The notes beneath the pieces are model-generated. The model saw nothing but the letters and a program-made list of their open reading frames with translations, was not told where the DNA came from and made no database searches. Below, one piece after another: positions 35,936 to 45,416 of a stretch of 64,000 bases of DNA; the stretch's first letter is position 1; every line of letters begins with the position of its first letter. The stretch comes from Aureimonas ureilytica (GTDB taxonomy: Bacteria; Pseudomonadota; Alphaproteobacteria; Rhizobiales; Rhizobiaceae): NCBI RefSeq assembly GCF_001475935.1, contig NZ_LDQA01000022.1, positions 62,001 to 126,000 on the forward strand, read 5' to 3'. A program made the position numbers and the translations under genes.

Positions 35936-38900
35936 ATGTTCCTCACCCGCATCAGCGTCGCCCATCCCGTCTTCGCGACGATGATGATGGCGGCGATCGT
36001 CGTGATCGGCCTGTTCGGCTATTCGCGGCTTGGCGTCGAGCAGTTCCCGCAGGTGGATCTGCCCGTGGTCGTGGTCTCGACCAGCTATACCGGCGCTTCG
36101 CCCGAAACGGTGGAATCGGCCGTGACGCGGCCGATCGAGCAGGCGGTGAACACGATCGGCGGCGTCGATACGGTCTCGTCCCAGACCTTCGAGGGACGCT
36201 CGCTCGTGATTGTGCAATTCACGCTGGAAACCGATTCCGGCGTCGCCGCGCAGGAGGTGCGCGATCGCGTCTCCCGGTTAGAGGCGGGCTTCGTCGATGG
36301 CGTGGACACGCCGCAAGTCACGCGCTTCAACCCCGACGACCAGCCGATCCTGTCGCTCGCGATCTCCTCGGCCACCCATTCGCTGACCGATATCACCACG
36401 ATCGCCGATCAGATCGTCACCAAGCGGCTGAACGTCGTGGCGGGCGTCGGCCAGACCTCCATCGTCGGCGGGGCGAAGCGGCAGGTGCAGGTTCTGCTCG
36501 ATCCCGAGCGCATGGAAGCGCTGGGCGTCGGCACCTCGGCCGTGCTCGACGCCATCCGCCGCGAGAACCAGGACATCGCCGCCGGCACGCTCGTGTCGGG
36601 CATCGACGAGCGCACGGTAACGGTGGAAGGCCGGATCGACGATGTGCCGGGCTTTGAGCGCATCATCGTGGCGACCGAGGGCGGCGCGCCGATCTATCTG
36701 GCGGACCTTGCCACCGTACGCGAGGGCGGTGCGGAGCTGACGAGCCGCGCGGCGCGCAACGGCGTCCAGTCGCTCGGCGTCGATGTGGTGAAGGTGCAAG
36801 GGGCGAACACGGTTCAGGTCGCGCAGGCCCTGCGCGCCGAGATTGCCAAGCTCCAGGTCGAGCTGGGGCCGCAGGGCTACGATCTCGCCGTGTCGCGCGA
36901 CAATTCGCGCGCCATCTCGGCGCAGGTGTCCGAGGTGCAGCGCACCTTGATCGAGGGCGCGTGCCTCACGGTCGTCATCGTCTTTCTGTTCCTGAACTCC
37001 TGGCGCTCCACGGTCATCACCGGCCTGACGCTGCCGATCTCGGTGATCGGCACCTTCGCGGTGGTTCATGCGCTCGGCTTCACGCTGAACACGATGACGC
37101 TTCTGGCGCTCTCGCTCGCTATCGGCATCCTGATCGACGATGCGATCGTTGTGCGCGAGAACATCACGCGCCATCTCGCCATGGGCAAGAGCCACCGGCA
37201 GGCCGCGCTCGACGGCACGAACGAGATCGGCCTCGCGGTGCTGGCGACGACGCTCTCCATCGTCGCGGTGTTTCTGCCCGTTGCCTTCATGGGCGGCATT
37301 ATCGGGCGCTTCTTCCTTCAGTTCGGCGTCACGGTTTCGGTCGCCGTGCTCATCTCGCTCTTCGTCTCCTTTACGCTCGACCCGATGCTGTCCAGCGTCT
37401 GGTACGATCCGCACGCGCATCCCGGCGCCAAGCGCGGGCCTGTCGGGCGGCTGGTCGCGCGCTTCGATCGGGGCTTCGAGCGTCTGTCGGGGGGCTATGC
37501 GCGCGTCATCCGCTGGAGCTTCCGGCACCGCATCCTGACGGTGTTCGCGACGCTCGCGATCTTCGTGGCGAGCCTGATGCTCGTGCCGCGCATCGGCGCG
37601 GAGTTTCTGCCCGAGGGGGATAATGGCGAATTCAGCGTGTCGCTGGAAGCGCCCGAAGGCTCTTCGCTCGAATACACGGCGATGAAGGTCGCGCAGGTCG
37701 AGCGCGTGCTTCGCGCCCAGCCCGAGGTGATGACGACCTATTCTACGATCAATTCCGGCGGCTCGCGCGGCTTCAACGCGGCCAATGTCGCAGTAACGCT
37801 AAGGCCCATCGCGGAGCGCACGCGCTCCACGGCGGAGGTCGTCGCACCGCTGCGCCCGGCGCTGTCGCGTATCGCGGGGCTCACCGTCTCGATCAATCAA
37901 AGCGCCATGGGCGGCGGCGGGGGCGGCGGGGCGTCCGCCAAGCCGTTGCAGTTTTCCGTGCTCGGTGAAAGCCCGGCCGAGCTGAAGCGCATCTCAGGCC
38001 AATTGACCGCGGCGCTGCGCGCGATCCCCGGCGCGATCGAGGTCGAGTCCTCCATCGAGGACGAGCAGCCGACGCTGGCGATCCGGGTGCGGCGTGAGGC
38101 GGCGAGCGATCTCGGCATCACGCTGACCCAGATCGGCGACACGCTGCGCCCGCTCGTGGCGGGCGACGCCGTCTCGGTCTGGAACGCGCCGGATGGAGAG
38201 ACCTATGACGTGATGGTGCGCCTGCCAGAAGAAGGTCGCGCAAGGGCCGAGCAGCTTCGCGCGCTCACCATCGCCACCGGCCGGCGGGACGCGGAAAACC
38301 GGCCCGTCACGGTCGCGCTCGATCAGGTGGCCGATGTCGTGGACAGCGTGGCCGCGAGTTCCATCAACCGGCGCGATCTCCAGCGCGAAGTGCGTATCTC
38401 GGCCAATGTCTCCGGCCGGGCGCTGGGGGAGGTCACGTCGGATCTTCAGCGCGAGATCGCCAAGCTCCAACTGCCGCCGGGCTATCGCATTTCCTTCGGC
38501 GGCGATGCCGAGAACATGGTGGAGAGCACGGGCTATGCGCTGCAGGCGCTGGGGCTTGCCGTGATCTTCATCTACTTGATCCTAGCCTCGCAGTTCGGCT
38601 CCTTCCTCCAGCCGGTCGCGATCATGATGTCGCTGCCGCTCTCCCTGATCGGCGTGCTGCTTGGCCTCTATGCCACCGGCTCGACACTCAACATCTTCTC
38701 CATCATCGGCTTCATCATGCTGATGGGCCTCGTCACCAAGAACGCGATCCTGCTGGTGGACTATTCCAACCAGGCGCGGGCAAGGGGCATGGACTTGCGC
38801 GAGAGCTTGGCGGAGGCCGGCGCGGTGCGCCTGCGGCCGATCGTGATGACGACGCTCGCGATGATCTTCGGCATGGTGCCGCTTGCGCTGGGCTTGGGGG

Positions 38901-39091
38901 AGGGCGGCGAGCAGCGCGCGCCCATGGCCCATGCGGTGATCGGCGGGCTGATTTCCTCCACCGTGCTGACGCTCGTCTTCGTGCCGGTGGTTCTCACCTA
39001 TATCGAGGGCTTCAAGCGCCGCACGCGCCGCTTCATGCCGCGCTCGGCCGACGATCCGGCTTTGGCGGAGCAGGCCACATCAAAGCTCTGA
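35936..39091 (+). CDS. RND efflux pump inner-membrane transporter (HAE1/MdtB-type)
   Basis: 1051-residue RND transporter with the usual two repeats of membrane helices and large periplasmic loops. Opening [20 protein letters not shown] and [11 protein letters not shown] are typical of MdtBC/SwrC-type pumps; proton-relay Asp401-Asp402 lie in [14 protein letters not shown] run of seven glycines ([13 protein letters not shown], near residue 660) sits in the second periplasmic loop. Different branch from the TriC-like pump at 10746-13796. The stop overlaps the convergent TfoX-like gene by 12 bases. Substrates unknown. Confidence 0.92.
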   Translation: MFLTRISVAHPVFATMMMAAIVVIGLFGYSRLGVEQFPQVDLPVVVVSTSYTGASPETVESAVTRPIEQAVNTIGGVDTVSSQTFEGRSLVIVQFTLETDSGVAAQEVRDRVSRLEAGFVDGVDTPQVTRFNPDDQPILSLAISSATHSLTDITTIADQIVTKRLNVVAGVGQTSIVGGAKRQVQVLLDPERMEALGVGTSAVLDAIRRENQDIAAGTLVSGIDERTVTVEGRIDDVPGFERIIVATEGGAPIYLADLATVREGGAELTSRAARNGVQSLGVDVVKVQGANTVQVAQALRAEIAKLQVELGPQGYDLAVSRDNSRAISAQVSEVQRTLIEGACLTVVIVFLFLNSWRSTVITGLTLPISVIGTFAVVHALGFTLNTMTLLALSLAIGILIDDAIVVRENITRHLAMGKSHRQAALDGTNEIGLAVLATTLSIVAVFLPVAFMGGIIGRFFLQFGVTVSVAVLISLFVSFTLDPMLSSVWYDPHAHPGAKRGPVGRLVARFDRGFERLSGGYARVIRWSFRHRILTVFATLAIFVASLMLVPRIGAEFLPEGDNGEFSVSLEAPEGSSLEYTAMKVAQVERVLRAQPEVMTTYSTINSGGSRGFNAANVAVTLRPIAERTRSTAEVVAPLRPALSRIAGLTVSINQSAMGGGGGGGASAKPLQFSVLGESPAELKRISGQLTAALRAIPGAIEVESSIEDEQPTLAIRVRREAASDLGITLTQIGDTLRPLVAGDAVSVWNAPDGETYDVMVRLPEEGRARAEQLRALTIATGRRDAENRPVTVALDQVADVVDSVAASSINRRDLQREVRISANVSGRALGEVTSDLQREIAKLQLPPGYRISFGGDAENMVESTGYALQALGLAVIFIYLILASQFGSFLQPVAIMMSLPLSLIGVLLGLYATGSTLNIFSIIGFIMLMGLVTKNAILLVDYSNQARARGMDLRESLAEAGAVRLRPIVMTTLAMIFGMVPLALGLGEGGEQRAPMAHAVIGGLISSTVLTLVFVPVVLTYIEGFKRRTRRFMPRSADDPALAEQATSKL

Positions 39092-39439
39092 AAGCGTCTT
39101 GCGCCGGCGCGGCGGCTTTGCGGCCCCCGAGCGCAAGGCCGCTTCGAAGGCGAGGCGGACCCAGTGCGCCAGCGTTTCGGGATCGTCCAGCGCCTCGTCG
39201 GGGATCGACCAGTAGGGCATGAGAACCGGCCGCCCGGCTTGTCCCTCATAGGTCCATTGGCGGGCTCCCGCCTCTGCAAACAGCGGGGCACTCGTCGCGT
39301 CGGCCTTCAGAAGAATCTCGTCGCGAAGGTCGATCGCGACGATCAGGCCGGCGTGATAGATGCCCTTGCCGCCGAACATGCGGCGGATGGTCACCGATCC
39401 GAGGCCCTCGAACATCTCCCGGATATCGTCGTCATTCAT
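39080..39439 (-). CDS. TfoX N-terminal domain protein
   Basis: 119-residue cytoplasmic protein with the TfoX N-terminal fold: [18 protein letters not shown], then [20 protein letters not shown] and [23 protein letters not shown] 39439 ([14 protein letters not shown]) is the standard start; in-frame codons upstream are not conserved. TfoX controls competence in gamma-proteobacteria, but single-domain relatives in Rhizobiales have no proven role. It ends in a Lys/Arg-rich tail (KPPRRRKT) and overlaps the 3' end of the RND gene. Confidence 0.85.
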   Translation of the reverse strand: MNDDDIREMFEGLGSVTIRRMFGGKGIYHAGLIVAIDLRDEILLKADATSAPLFAEAGARQWTYEGQAGRPVLMPYWSIPDEALDDPETLAHWVRLAFEAALRSGAAKPPRRRKTLSEL

Positions 39440-39639
39440 CGCGATTGGGTCTCCAGGCGTTGCGTGCGAGTGCGCCGGAGGGGCCGGGTCCTGCTCCCGG
39501 ATCGGCTGGATCAGCATAGCGCGTTCCTTTCCAACGGTGCAGACGAATGGAAATGGTCTTGAAAGCCGGCGTGGTCTCGGTCCTGATACGGGATCGGTAA
39601 GGCGTCCCGACGATGCCCGTCCAGAATCGAGGTTTTCCG

Positions 39640-40581
39640 ATGCTCCGTTCCGCCCGCTTCGCCGTCGCCGCGCTTCTTGCCGCCGCCACGCTTCCCGGCG
39701 CTGCCTTCGCCGCCGATCCGGCCGCTTGCAAGATCGTGCGCATGTCGGACCCCGGCTGGAGCGACATCACCTCCACCAACGCGCTGGCGAGCACCGTTCT
39801 GGACGGGCTCGGCTACACCGCGAAGATCGAGACGCTCGGCGTGCCGGTCGGCTATCAGGCGCTCGCCAACAAGCAGACCGACGTCTTCCTCGGAAACTGG
39901 ATGCCGGCGCAGACGAAGTTCCGTGACGAACTGGAGGCCAAAAAGGCGGCGGACGTCCTGACCAAGAATCTGGAAGGGGCCAAGTTTACGCTGGCCGTGC
40001 CGAACTACGTGGCCGAGGCCGGCGTCAAGGACGTGAAGGAACTCGCCGCCAACGCGGACAAGTTCAAGTCCGAGATCTACGGCATCGAGCCGGGCGCGCC
40101 CGCCAACACCAACATCCAGTCGATGATCGACGCGCCGGCCTATGGCTTGAAGGGCTGGAAGCTGGTGGACAGTTCCGAACAGGGGATGCTCGCGCAGGTG
40201 AAGCGCGCCGAGCGCTCCAAGGACTGGATCGTGTTTCTCGGCTGGGCGCCCCATCCGATGAACAACATGGGCATCACCTATCTCTCGGGCGCCGACGAGT
40301 TCTTCGGCCCGAACTATGGCGGGGCCGAGGTCTACACGCTGGCGCGCGCGGGCTATGCGGGAGAATGCCCGAACGTCGCCAAGCTCTTCTCGCAAATGCA
40401 TTTCACCGTCGAGATGGAAAACGAGATGATGGCGGCGCTGGCCGAAGGCACCGATCCGCAGAAGGCCGCCAAGAGCTGGCTCGCCAAGCACCCCGCCGTT
40501 CTGGAGCCGTGGCTGGCCGGCGTCACCACGCTGGACGGCCAGCCGGGTCTTGCGGCGGTGAAGGCCAAGATCGGCGCCTGA
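39640..40581 (+). CDS. choX: Choline/betaine ABC transporter substrate-binding protein (ChoX-like)
   Basis: 313-residue periplasmic binding protein with a clear signal peptide (cleavage after AAFA). It follows Sinorhizobium ChoX through GWSDITSTNA, VFLGNWMPAQ, YGIEPGAPANTN, SSEQGMLAQVKRAE, FLGWAPHPMN and FGPNYGGA. Of the ChoX aromatic box (Trp43, Trp90, Tyr119, Trp205) the three Trp are kept (W40, W87 and the Trp in FLGW), but the Tyr is Phe (F116, in AKFTLA). This may change affinity for choline over betaine. No permease or ATPase lies beside it; choline sulfatase follows after a terminator. It may serve the YehWXY-type transporter 5 kb upstream or a transporter elsewhere. Confidence 0.9.
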   Translation: MLRSARFAVAALLAAATLPGAAFAADPAACKIVRMSDPGWSDITSTNALASTVLDGLGYTAKIETLGVPVGYQALANKQTDVFLGNWMPAQTKFRDELEAKKAADVLTKNLEGAKFTLAVPNYVAEAGVKDVKELAANADKFKSEIYGIEPGAPANTNIQSMIDAPAYGLKGWKLVDSSEQGMLAQVKRAERSKDWIVFLGWAPHPMNNMGITYLSGADEFFGPNYGGAEVYTLARAGYAGECPNVAKLFSQMHFTVEMENEMMAALAEGTDPQKAAKSWLAKHPAVLEPWLAGVTTLDGQPGLAAVKAKIGA

Positions 40582-40600
40582 TCGATCCCCTCCTGTCTCG

Positions 40601-40633
40601 CGGCGGCGCTCCTCGAAAGGCGCCGCCGTTTCT
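40601..40633 (+). terminator. Rho-independent terminator after choX
   Basis: Perfect 9-bp stem (CGGCGGCGC at 40601-40609 and GCGCCGCCG at 40620-40628) with a 10-base loop, followed by TTTCT. It lies 19 bases after the choX stop and 26 bases before betC, so betC may need partial read-through or its own promoter. Confidence 0.7.
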
Positions 40634-40658
40634 GTGTTCTGCGATTTGAGAGAGCGCC

Positions 40659-42182
40659 ATGACCGACGCCCGCCGCCCCAACATCCTCGTCATCATGGTG
40701 GACCAGCTCAATGGCACCTTGTTTCCAGACGGGCCGGCGTCGTTTCTCCATACGCCGCATCTCAAAGCCCTGGCCGAGCGCTCGGCGCGCTTCGTGAACA
40801 CCTACACGGCGAGCCCGCTTTGCGCTCCGGCCCGCGCGTCCTTCATGAGCGCGCAACTCCCGTCCAAGACGCGCGTCTATGACAACGCGGCCGAATTCGC
40901 CTCGGATATCCCGACCTTCGCCCATTATCTGCGCCGCGCGGGCTATCGCACTGCGCTGTCGGGCAAGATGCATTTCGTCGGCCCGGACCAGCTTCACGGC
41001 TTCGAGGAACGGCTGACGACGGATGTCTACCCGGCCGATTTCGGCTGGACGCCGGACTACAGCAAGCCCGGCGAACGGATCGACTGGTGGTATCACAATC
41101 TCGGCTCCGTCACCGGGGCGGGGATGGCCGAGATCACCAATCAACTCGAATATGACGACGAGGTCGCCTACCACGCTAAGGCGAAACTCTATGATCTAAG
41201 CCGGGGCCATGACGAGCGGCCCTTCTGCCTGACCGTCTCCTTCACCCATCCGCACGACCCCTATGTCGCGCGCCGGCGCTTCTTCGATCTCTACGAGGGC
41301 GCGCCTCATCTCCTCCCCGAAATCGGCCGTCTGCCCGACGAGGCGCAGGACCCGCATTCGCGCCGTCTCATGGCCGCCTGCAACGATCAGGACTACGACA
41401 TCACGGACGAGATGATCGCCCGCTCGCGCCGGGCTTATTTCGCCAATATCTCCTATATCGACGAGAAGGTCGGCGAGCTGATCGACGTGCTGGAGGCCAC
41501 GCGCTTGGCCGACAACACCGCCGTCCTCTTCGTCTCCGACCATGGCGACATGCTGGGCGAGCGCGGTCTCTGGTTCAAGATGAACTTCTTCGAGGGCTCG
41601 GCGCGCGTGCCCATGATGCTGGCCGCGCCGGGCGTGGCTGCTGGCACGTTCCGCGAGCCCGTTTCGACGCTCGATGTCCTGCCGACGCTCGCCGATCTCG
41701 CCGGCGTCGATCTCGGCTCGGGCGCGGACTGGATCGACGGCGTGTCGCTGATCGACACGATGGCGCGGGGCGAGCGGCGCGAGCCCGTCCTGATGGAATA
41801 TGCCGCCGAAGGCTCGGTCGCGCCCATGGTCTCGATCCGCGAAGGGCGTTGGAAGTTCAACCGCTGCCCGGCCGACCCGGACCAGCTGTTCGACCTCGAC
41901 GCCGATCCGCACGAACTGACCGATCTGGCGGGTGATCCTGCCCATGCGCAGACGCTGGCGGGTTTCGCGAAAAAGGCCGAATCGCTGTGGGATCTCTCTC
42001 GCTTCGACCGGGAGGTGCGCCAAAGCCAAGCGCGCCGGCATGTGACTTACGAGGCGCTGCGCAACGGTGCCTACTACCCCTGGGATTTCCAGCCGCTTCA
42101 GAAGGCGTCCGAGCGCTACATGCGCAACCATATGGATCTGAACATTCTGGAAGAGGCGCAGCGCTTCCCGCGGGGCGAATAG
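40659..42182 (+). CDS. betC: Choline-sulfatase
   Basis: 507-residue sulfatase that would hydrolyse choline-O-sulfate to choline and sulfate. The formylglycine motif is C55-A-P57-A-R59, the target of the formylglycine-generating enzyme. Metal-site residues are in ILVIMVDQLNG and FVSDHGDMLGERGLW. The C-terminal YYPWDFQPLQKASERYMRN is characteristic of BetC. Cytoplasmic: no signal peptide. ATG 40659 lies 77 bases after choX. Together the two genes would supply choline, but betA and betB are not in the window, so oxidation to betaine must be encoded elsewhere. Confidence 0.95.
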   Translation: MTDARRPNILVIMVDQLNGTLFPDGPASFLHTPHLKALAERSARFVNTYTASPLCAPARASFMSAQLPSKTRVYDNAAEFASDIPTFAHYLRRAGYRTALSGKMHFVGPDQLHGFEERLTTDVYPADFGWTPDYSKPGERIDWWYHNLGSVTGAGMAEITNQLEYDDEVAYHAKAKLYDLSRGHDERPFCLTVSFTHPHDPYVARRRFFDLYEGAPHLLPEIGRLPDEAQDPHSRRLMAACNDQDYDITDEMIARSRRAYFANISYIDEKVGELIDVLEATRLADNTAVLFVSDHGDMLGERGLWFKMNFFEGSARVPMMLAAPGVAAGTFREPVSTLDVLPTLADLAGVDLGSGADWIDGVSLIDTMARGERREPVLMEYAAEGSVAPMVSIREGRWKFNRCPADPDQLFDLDADPHELTDLAGDPAHAQTLAGFAKKAESLWDLSRFDREVRQSQARRHVTYEALRNGAYYPWDFQPLQKASERYMRNHMDLNILEEAQRFPRGE

Positions 42183-42242
42183 AATTGCCACGATTTTGAG
42201 CGCCCTGCCTTAACTGAGGCACGGCGTGCCGGCTCTTCGCGC

Positions 42243-42271
42243 TTGCTGCGGCATGGGATGTCGCGTATCTT
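42243..42271 (+). promoter_or_regulatory. Sigma-70-like promoter of the glycine riboswitch
   Basis: TTGCTG (42243-42248) and TATCTT (42266-42271) are separated by exactly 17 bases. Transcription would start near 42278, about 12 bases before the riboswitch. Two bases in each hexamer deviate from consensus; the call rests mainly on spacing and location. Confidence 0.45.
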
Positions 42272-42289
42272 AAAGTCCATATTCGCTGT

Positions 42290-42482
42290 ATGCGGGAGAG
42301 ACCGGCATTTGCCGGCGCCGAAGGAGCAACCGCCCCGGAAACTCTCAGGCAAAAGGACCGCGCGGCGCTAGACACATCCGGAGAGTGACGGCGATTCCAC
42401 GCAGCCGTCCGCCGAAGGAGAAAGCGGTTTTGGGGGATAATTCCCGTGCCGTGAAACTCTCAGGCCAATGACGGAGGGGCAC
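42290..42482 (+). promoter_or_regulatory. Tandem glycine riboswitch
   Basis: Two glycine aptamers in series. Aptamer I (about 42291-42367) contains GCGGGAGAGACC, the core GCCGAAGGAGCAACCGCC and AAACTCTCAGGCAAAAGGAC. Aptamer II (about 42376-42480) contains CCGGAGAGTGACGG, GCCGAAGGAGAAAGC and GAAACTCTCAGGCCAATGAC. These blocks are the invariant core of the gcvT motif. The linker is very short (about 8 bases), as in cooperative tandem switches. The RNA ends about 28 bases before the dadA start, and the region in between has no U-tract terminator, so translational control or an ON switch of another kind is likely. Confidence 0.95.
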
Positions 42483-42510
42483 GACCAGACCCGATGCGCT
42501 CGGGCGAAGG

Positions 42511-43830
42511 ATGATCGTGACCTCTGTTGCCGTTATTGGCGCCGGTATCACCGGCGTAACCACTGCCTATAAGCTCATGTCCCAGGGCCTCGACGTGACG
42601 GTGTTCGACCGGAACGCGTATTCGGCCATGGAAACCTCCTTCGCCAATGGCGGCCAGCTTTCGGCCTCCAATGCCGAAGTCTGGAACTCGCCGGCGACGT
42701 TCCTGAAGGGCATCAAGTGGATGCTCAAGAAGGACGCCCCGCTGCTCGTCCATCCGAGCCCGACCTGGCACAAGCTGTCCTGGATGTTCGAATTCGTCAT
42801 GGCCGCCCGCTCCTACGAGGAGAACACGGTCGCGACCGTGAAGATGGCCATCGCCGCCCGCCAGCACCTGATGGACATGGCCGAGCGGGAGGGGTTCGAC
42901 TTCGACTGCGTGAAGCGTGGCATCCTGCATGTCTATGAGACGGAATCGGAGTTCAAGCACGCGCTGCGTGTCAACGATCTCTACGCCAAGGGCGGTCTGC
43001 ACCGCGACGTGCTGGACGATGCCGGCATCCATCAGATCGAGCCCGCGCTCGCTGGCAAGTTCCATGGCGGCTTCTTCACGCAGAGCGACTTCACCGGCGA
43101 CATCCACAAATACACGCGCGGCCTTTCGGCGGCCTGCGAGCGCAAGGGCGTCTCCTTCCGCTACGAGTCCCACATCACGCAGCTTTCCACCCGCGAGGGC
43201 GGGGGCGTTGCCGTCTTCTCCCGCAAGGCAGGGACGGAAGACGAGGGCATAAGGCAGGATTTCGACGCGGCGGTGATCTGCGCCGGCGTCGGCTCGCGCC
43301 GCTTCGCCGCCATGCTGGGCGACCGGGTGAACGTCTATCCCGTGAAGGGCTATTCGATCACCGTCAATCTCGAGGACGAGGCGAGCCGCGAGGGCGCGCC
43401 CTATGTCTCGCTTCTGGATGACAAGGCCAAGATCGTCACCAGCCGCCTCGGCCCCAATCGCCTGCGCATCGCCGGCACGGCGGAATTCGCGGGAGAAAAT
43501 CGCGACATTCGCATGGCCCGCATCAAGCCGCTGGTGGACTGGTGCCGCTACCGCTTCCCCGGTGTCTCGACCGCCTCGGTCGTGCCCTGGGCGGGCCTGC
43601 GCCCGATGATGCCCGACATGCTCCCGCGCGTCGGCCGGGGCAAGGCCAAGGGCGTCTATTACAACACCGGCCACGGCCATCTCGGCTGGACGCTTTCGGC
43701 CATCACGGCCGACACGATCGCCGCCGAAGTGGCCGGTGATTACAAGGCTTCCGGCACCCCGGTGCGTGGCGAGTTGAAGTCGGTCGACACGGTTCGTGCC
43801 GAGGCCGAGCGGCTGACGGAAGCGGCCTGA
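42511..43830 (+). CDS. dadA: D-amino-acid dehydrogenase (DadA-type FAD oxidoreductase) under glycine control
   Basis: 439-residue flavoenzyme of the DAO superfamily: FAD-binding GxGxxG at residues 10-15 (GAGITG), then SFANGGQLSASNAEVWNSP and the C-terminal GHGHLGWTLSAITADTIAA, all typical of DadA. It would deaminate D-amino acids to keto acids with a quinone or chain acceptor. ATG 42511 is directly preceded by AAGG; GTG 42517 has better spacing and may be the true start. The tandem glycine riboswitch upstream suggests that glycine or a glycine-related amine is substrate or signal, so glycine or sarcosine oxidase activity is an alternative. Confidence 0.88.
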   Translation: MIVTSVAVIGAGITGVTTAYKLMSQGLDVTVFDRNAYSAMETSFANGGQLSASNAEVWNSPATFLKGIKWMLKKDAPLLVHPSPTWHKLSWMFEFVMAARSYEENTVATVKMAIAARQHLMDMAEREGFDFDCVKRGILHVYETESEFKHALRVNDLYAKGGLHRDVLDDAGIHQIEPALAGKFHGGFFTQSDFTGDIHKYTRGLSAACERKGVSFRYESHITQLSTREGGGVAVFSRKAGTEDEGIRQDFDAAVICAGVGSRRFAAMLGDRVNVYPVKGYSITVNLEDEASREGAPYVSLLDDKAKIVTSRLGPNRLRIAGTAEFAGENRDIRMARIKPLVDWCRYRFPGVSTASVVPWAGLRPMMPDMLPRVGRGKAKGVYYNTGHGHLGWTLSAITADTIAAEVAGDYKASGTPVRGELKSVDTVRAEAERLTEAA

Positions 43831-43839
43831 TCCCTGCGT

Positions 43840-43867
43840 TTCCAGCGCCTCTCAAGGGGCGCTGGAA
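43840..43867 (+). terminator. Stem-loop after dadA, including part of the next ribosome-binding site
   Basis: Perfect 10-bp stem (TTCCAGCGCC and GGCGCTGGAA) with an eight-base loop, starting nine bases after the dadA stop. The right arm contains the first bases of GGAAGG (43864-43869), the likely ribosome-binding site of the muramidase gene. No U tract follows. It may end dadA transcription and also hold the next site closed. Confidence 0.55.
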
Positions 43868-43874
43868 GGCTCTC

Positions 43875-44561
43875 GTGCCTGCAATCTATCCCCAATTTAT
43901 CCCCGCCCGCTGGCGAGCGCCCATTCTGGCGCTCGTTCAACAGGCGGGGTTTTTCATGCCGATCTCCAGGGAAGTTCTCGATGCCGCGCGCGAGGTCGAA
44001 CGCGCCACCGGCACACCGGCGGCCGCGCTCGTCGCCATCGCCATCGTGGAAACCAATGCACGGGCCTTCGCGCCGGTGGGCGAGGGGCGCGAGCCGCTGA
44101 TCCGCTTCGAAGGCCATGTGTTCGATCGGCGCCTCAACGAAGAGAAGCGCCGGATCGCGCGCACGGCTGGCCTTTCCGCACCGCGCGCCGGCCAAATCCG
44201 CAACCCAGCGGGGCAAGACGCGCGCTGGCGTCTCCTGCGCCAGGCTGCGGCGATCGATGCGAATGCTGCCTATGAGGCGACCTCTTGGGGGCTGGGGCAA
44301 GTGATGGGCCTGCACTGGCAGACGCTCGGCTATGCCAGCGCGTCCGCGTTGGCAGAGGACGCGCGCCGGTCCGCCGAGGGGCAGTTCACTCTCGTCGCGC
44401 GTTTTCTGAAAACCGGCCCGTTTGTCGAGCGGATGGAGCGAGGCGATTGGGAAGGCTTTGCCCGGCTCTATAACGGCCCCGGCTTCGCCGCCAACGCCTA
44501 TGACCGGAAGATCGAAAGCGCCTTCCGGCAGGCCTCGCGCCTTCTGTCCAACGCGGCTTAA
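43875..44561 (+). CDS. N-acetylmuramidase (DUF3380) family protein
   Basis: 228-residue protein carrying the DUF3380 glycan-hydrolase domain found in phage-type muramidases: VAIAIVETNARAFAPVGEG, RFEGHVFDRRL, ATSWGLGQVMGLHWQTLGY and RLYNGPGF. Glu58-type Glu in VETN is the probable catalytic acid. No signal peptide or other phage genes nearby, so it may be a domesticated endolysin. GTG 43875 is supported by GGAAGG five bases upstream; ATG 43956 is an alternative that would remove the N-terminal 27 residues. Role in cell-wall turnover is inferred. Confidence 0.8.
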   Translation: MPAIYPQFIPARWRAPILALVQQAGFFMPISREVLDAAREVERATGTPAAALVAIAIVETNARAFAPVGEGREPLIRFEGHVFDRRLNEEKRRIARTAGLSAPRAGQIRNPAGQDARWRLLRQAAAIDANAAYEATSWGLGQVMGLHWQTLGYASASALAEDARRSAEGQFTLVARFLKTGPFVERMERGDWEGFARLYNGPGFAANAYDRKIESAFRQASRLLSNAA

Positions 44562-44654
44562 CCTGCCGAACGAAGCGAGGCGGGGGGAAGCAAAGCGGCC
44601 TTTTTGCGGCATCGGCATGTTTCCAAATCGGCAAAAAGGCCTATCTCGGAAGGC

Positions 44655-45416
44655 ATGAACCTACCGCCTCCGATCGACCCCGCCCGCCACGCGCTCTTCA
44701 TCGATTTTGACGGAACGCTGGTGGATCTCGTGGACGACCCGACCGGGGTCGTCATCTCGCCCGAGGCGGTGGAGCGCCTTGGGCAGTTGCAAGCGGCCTG
44801 CGCTGGGGCCTTCGCCGTCGTCAGCGGCCGGCGCATCGCCGATCTCGATCATTTCCTCCAGCCCTTGCAATTCGCCGCGGCCGGCGTTCACGGGCTGGAG
44901 CGCCGCGACCAGCCGGGCGCGCCGGTCGTGCCGCTCGCCGGCCCGGAAGGGCTCGATTCGATCCGGGTGGCGCTCGGGGCCGGTGTCGTCGCGGAGCCTC
45001 GGTTGCGGCTCGAGGATAAGAAGACCGCGCTCGTCGTGCATTATCGCGGCTTTCCCGAGTTGCAGGAGGCCGCCATCCGCCTCGTCTCGGCGGCGGTCGG
45101 CGAGGAGCCGGGCTACGCCGTGATGAAGGGTGACAACATCGTGGAGGTGCATCTGGCGGGCATGGACAAGGGCAAGGCCATCGAAGCGTTGATGGCCCAT
45201 GCGCCGTTCCAAGGGCGCCAGCCCATCTATGTCGGGGACGACACGACGGACGAATTCGGCTTCTATGCCGTTCGCAAACTGGGAGGTGTCTCGATCAAGG
45301 TCGGCGACGGCGCGACCGAAGCGGAGTTCCGTCTGGCCTCGGTAGACTCGGTCCATCGCTGGCTCGGGGTTGCGAGGCGGGAGGCCTCGCAGCAGCAAGG
45401 GGAAACACAGTCATGA
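44655..45416 (+). CDS. otsB: Trehalose-6-phosphate phosphatase
   Basis: 253-residue HAD phosphatase. Motif I is D17-F-D19-G-T (nucleophile Asp17); motif II Ser is in FAVVSGRR; later KGKAIEALM and the metal site YVGDDTTDEFGF are typical of OtsB. It removes phosphate from trehalose-6-phosphate. ATG 44655 begins MNLPPPIDPARHALFIDFDG; a start at 44604 would add an unlikely tail. Its stop overlaps otsA by four bases, so both steps of trehalose synthesis are coupled. Confidence 0.95.
   Translation: MNLPPPIDPARHALFIDFDGTLVDLVDDPTGVVISPEAVERLGQLQAACAGAFAVVSGRRIADLDHFLQPLQFAAAGVHGLERRDQPGAPVVPLAGPEGLDSIRVALGAGVVAEPRLRLEDKKTALVVHYRGFPELQEAAIRLVSAAVGEEPGYAVMKGDNIVEVHLAGMDKGKAIEALMAHAPFQGRQPIYVGDDTTDEFGFYAVRKLGGVSIKVGDGATEAEFRLASVDSVHRWLGVARREASQQQGETQS

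Noticed and set aside
36278-37528. Minus-strand frame of 416 codons inside the second RND gene
   Set aside because: Same antisense composition; the RND gene has full motifs in the other strand.
43875-44561. Prophage remnant around the muramidase
   Set aside because: No other phage genes, integrase or attachment repeats are present within several kilobases.
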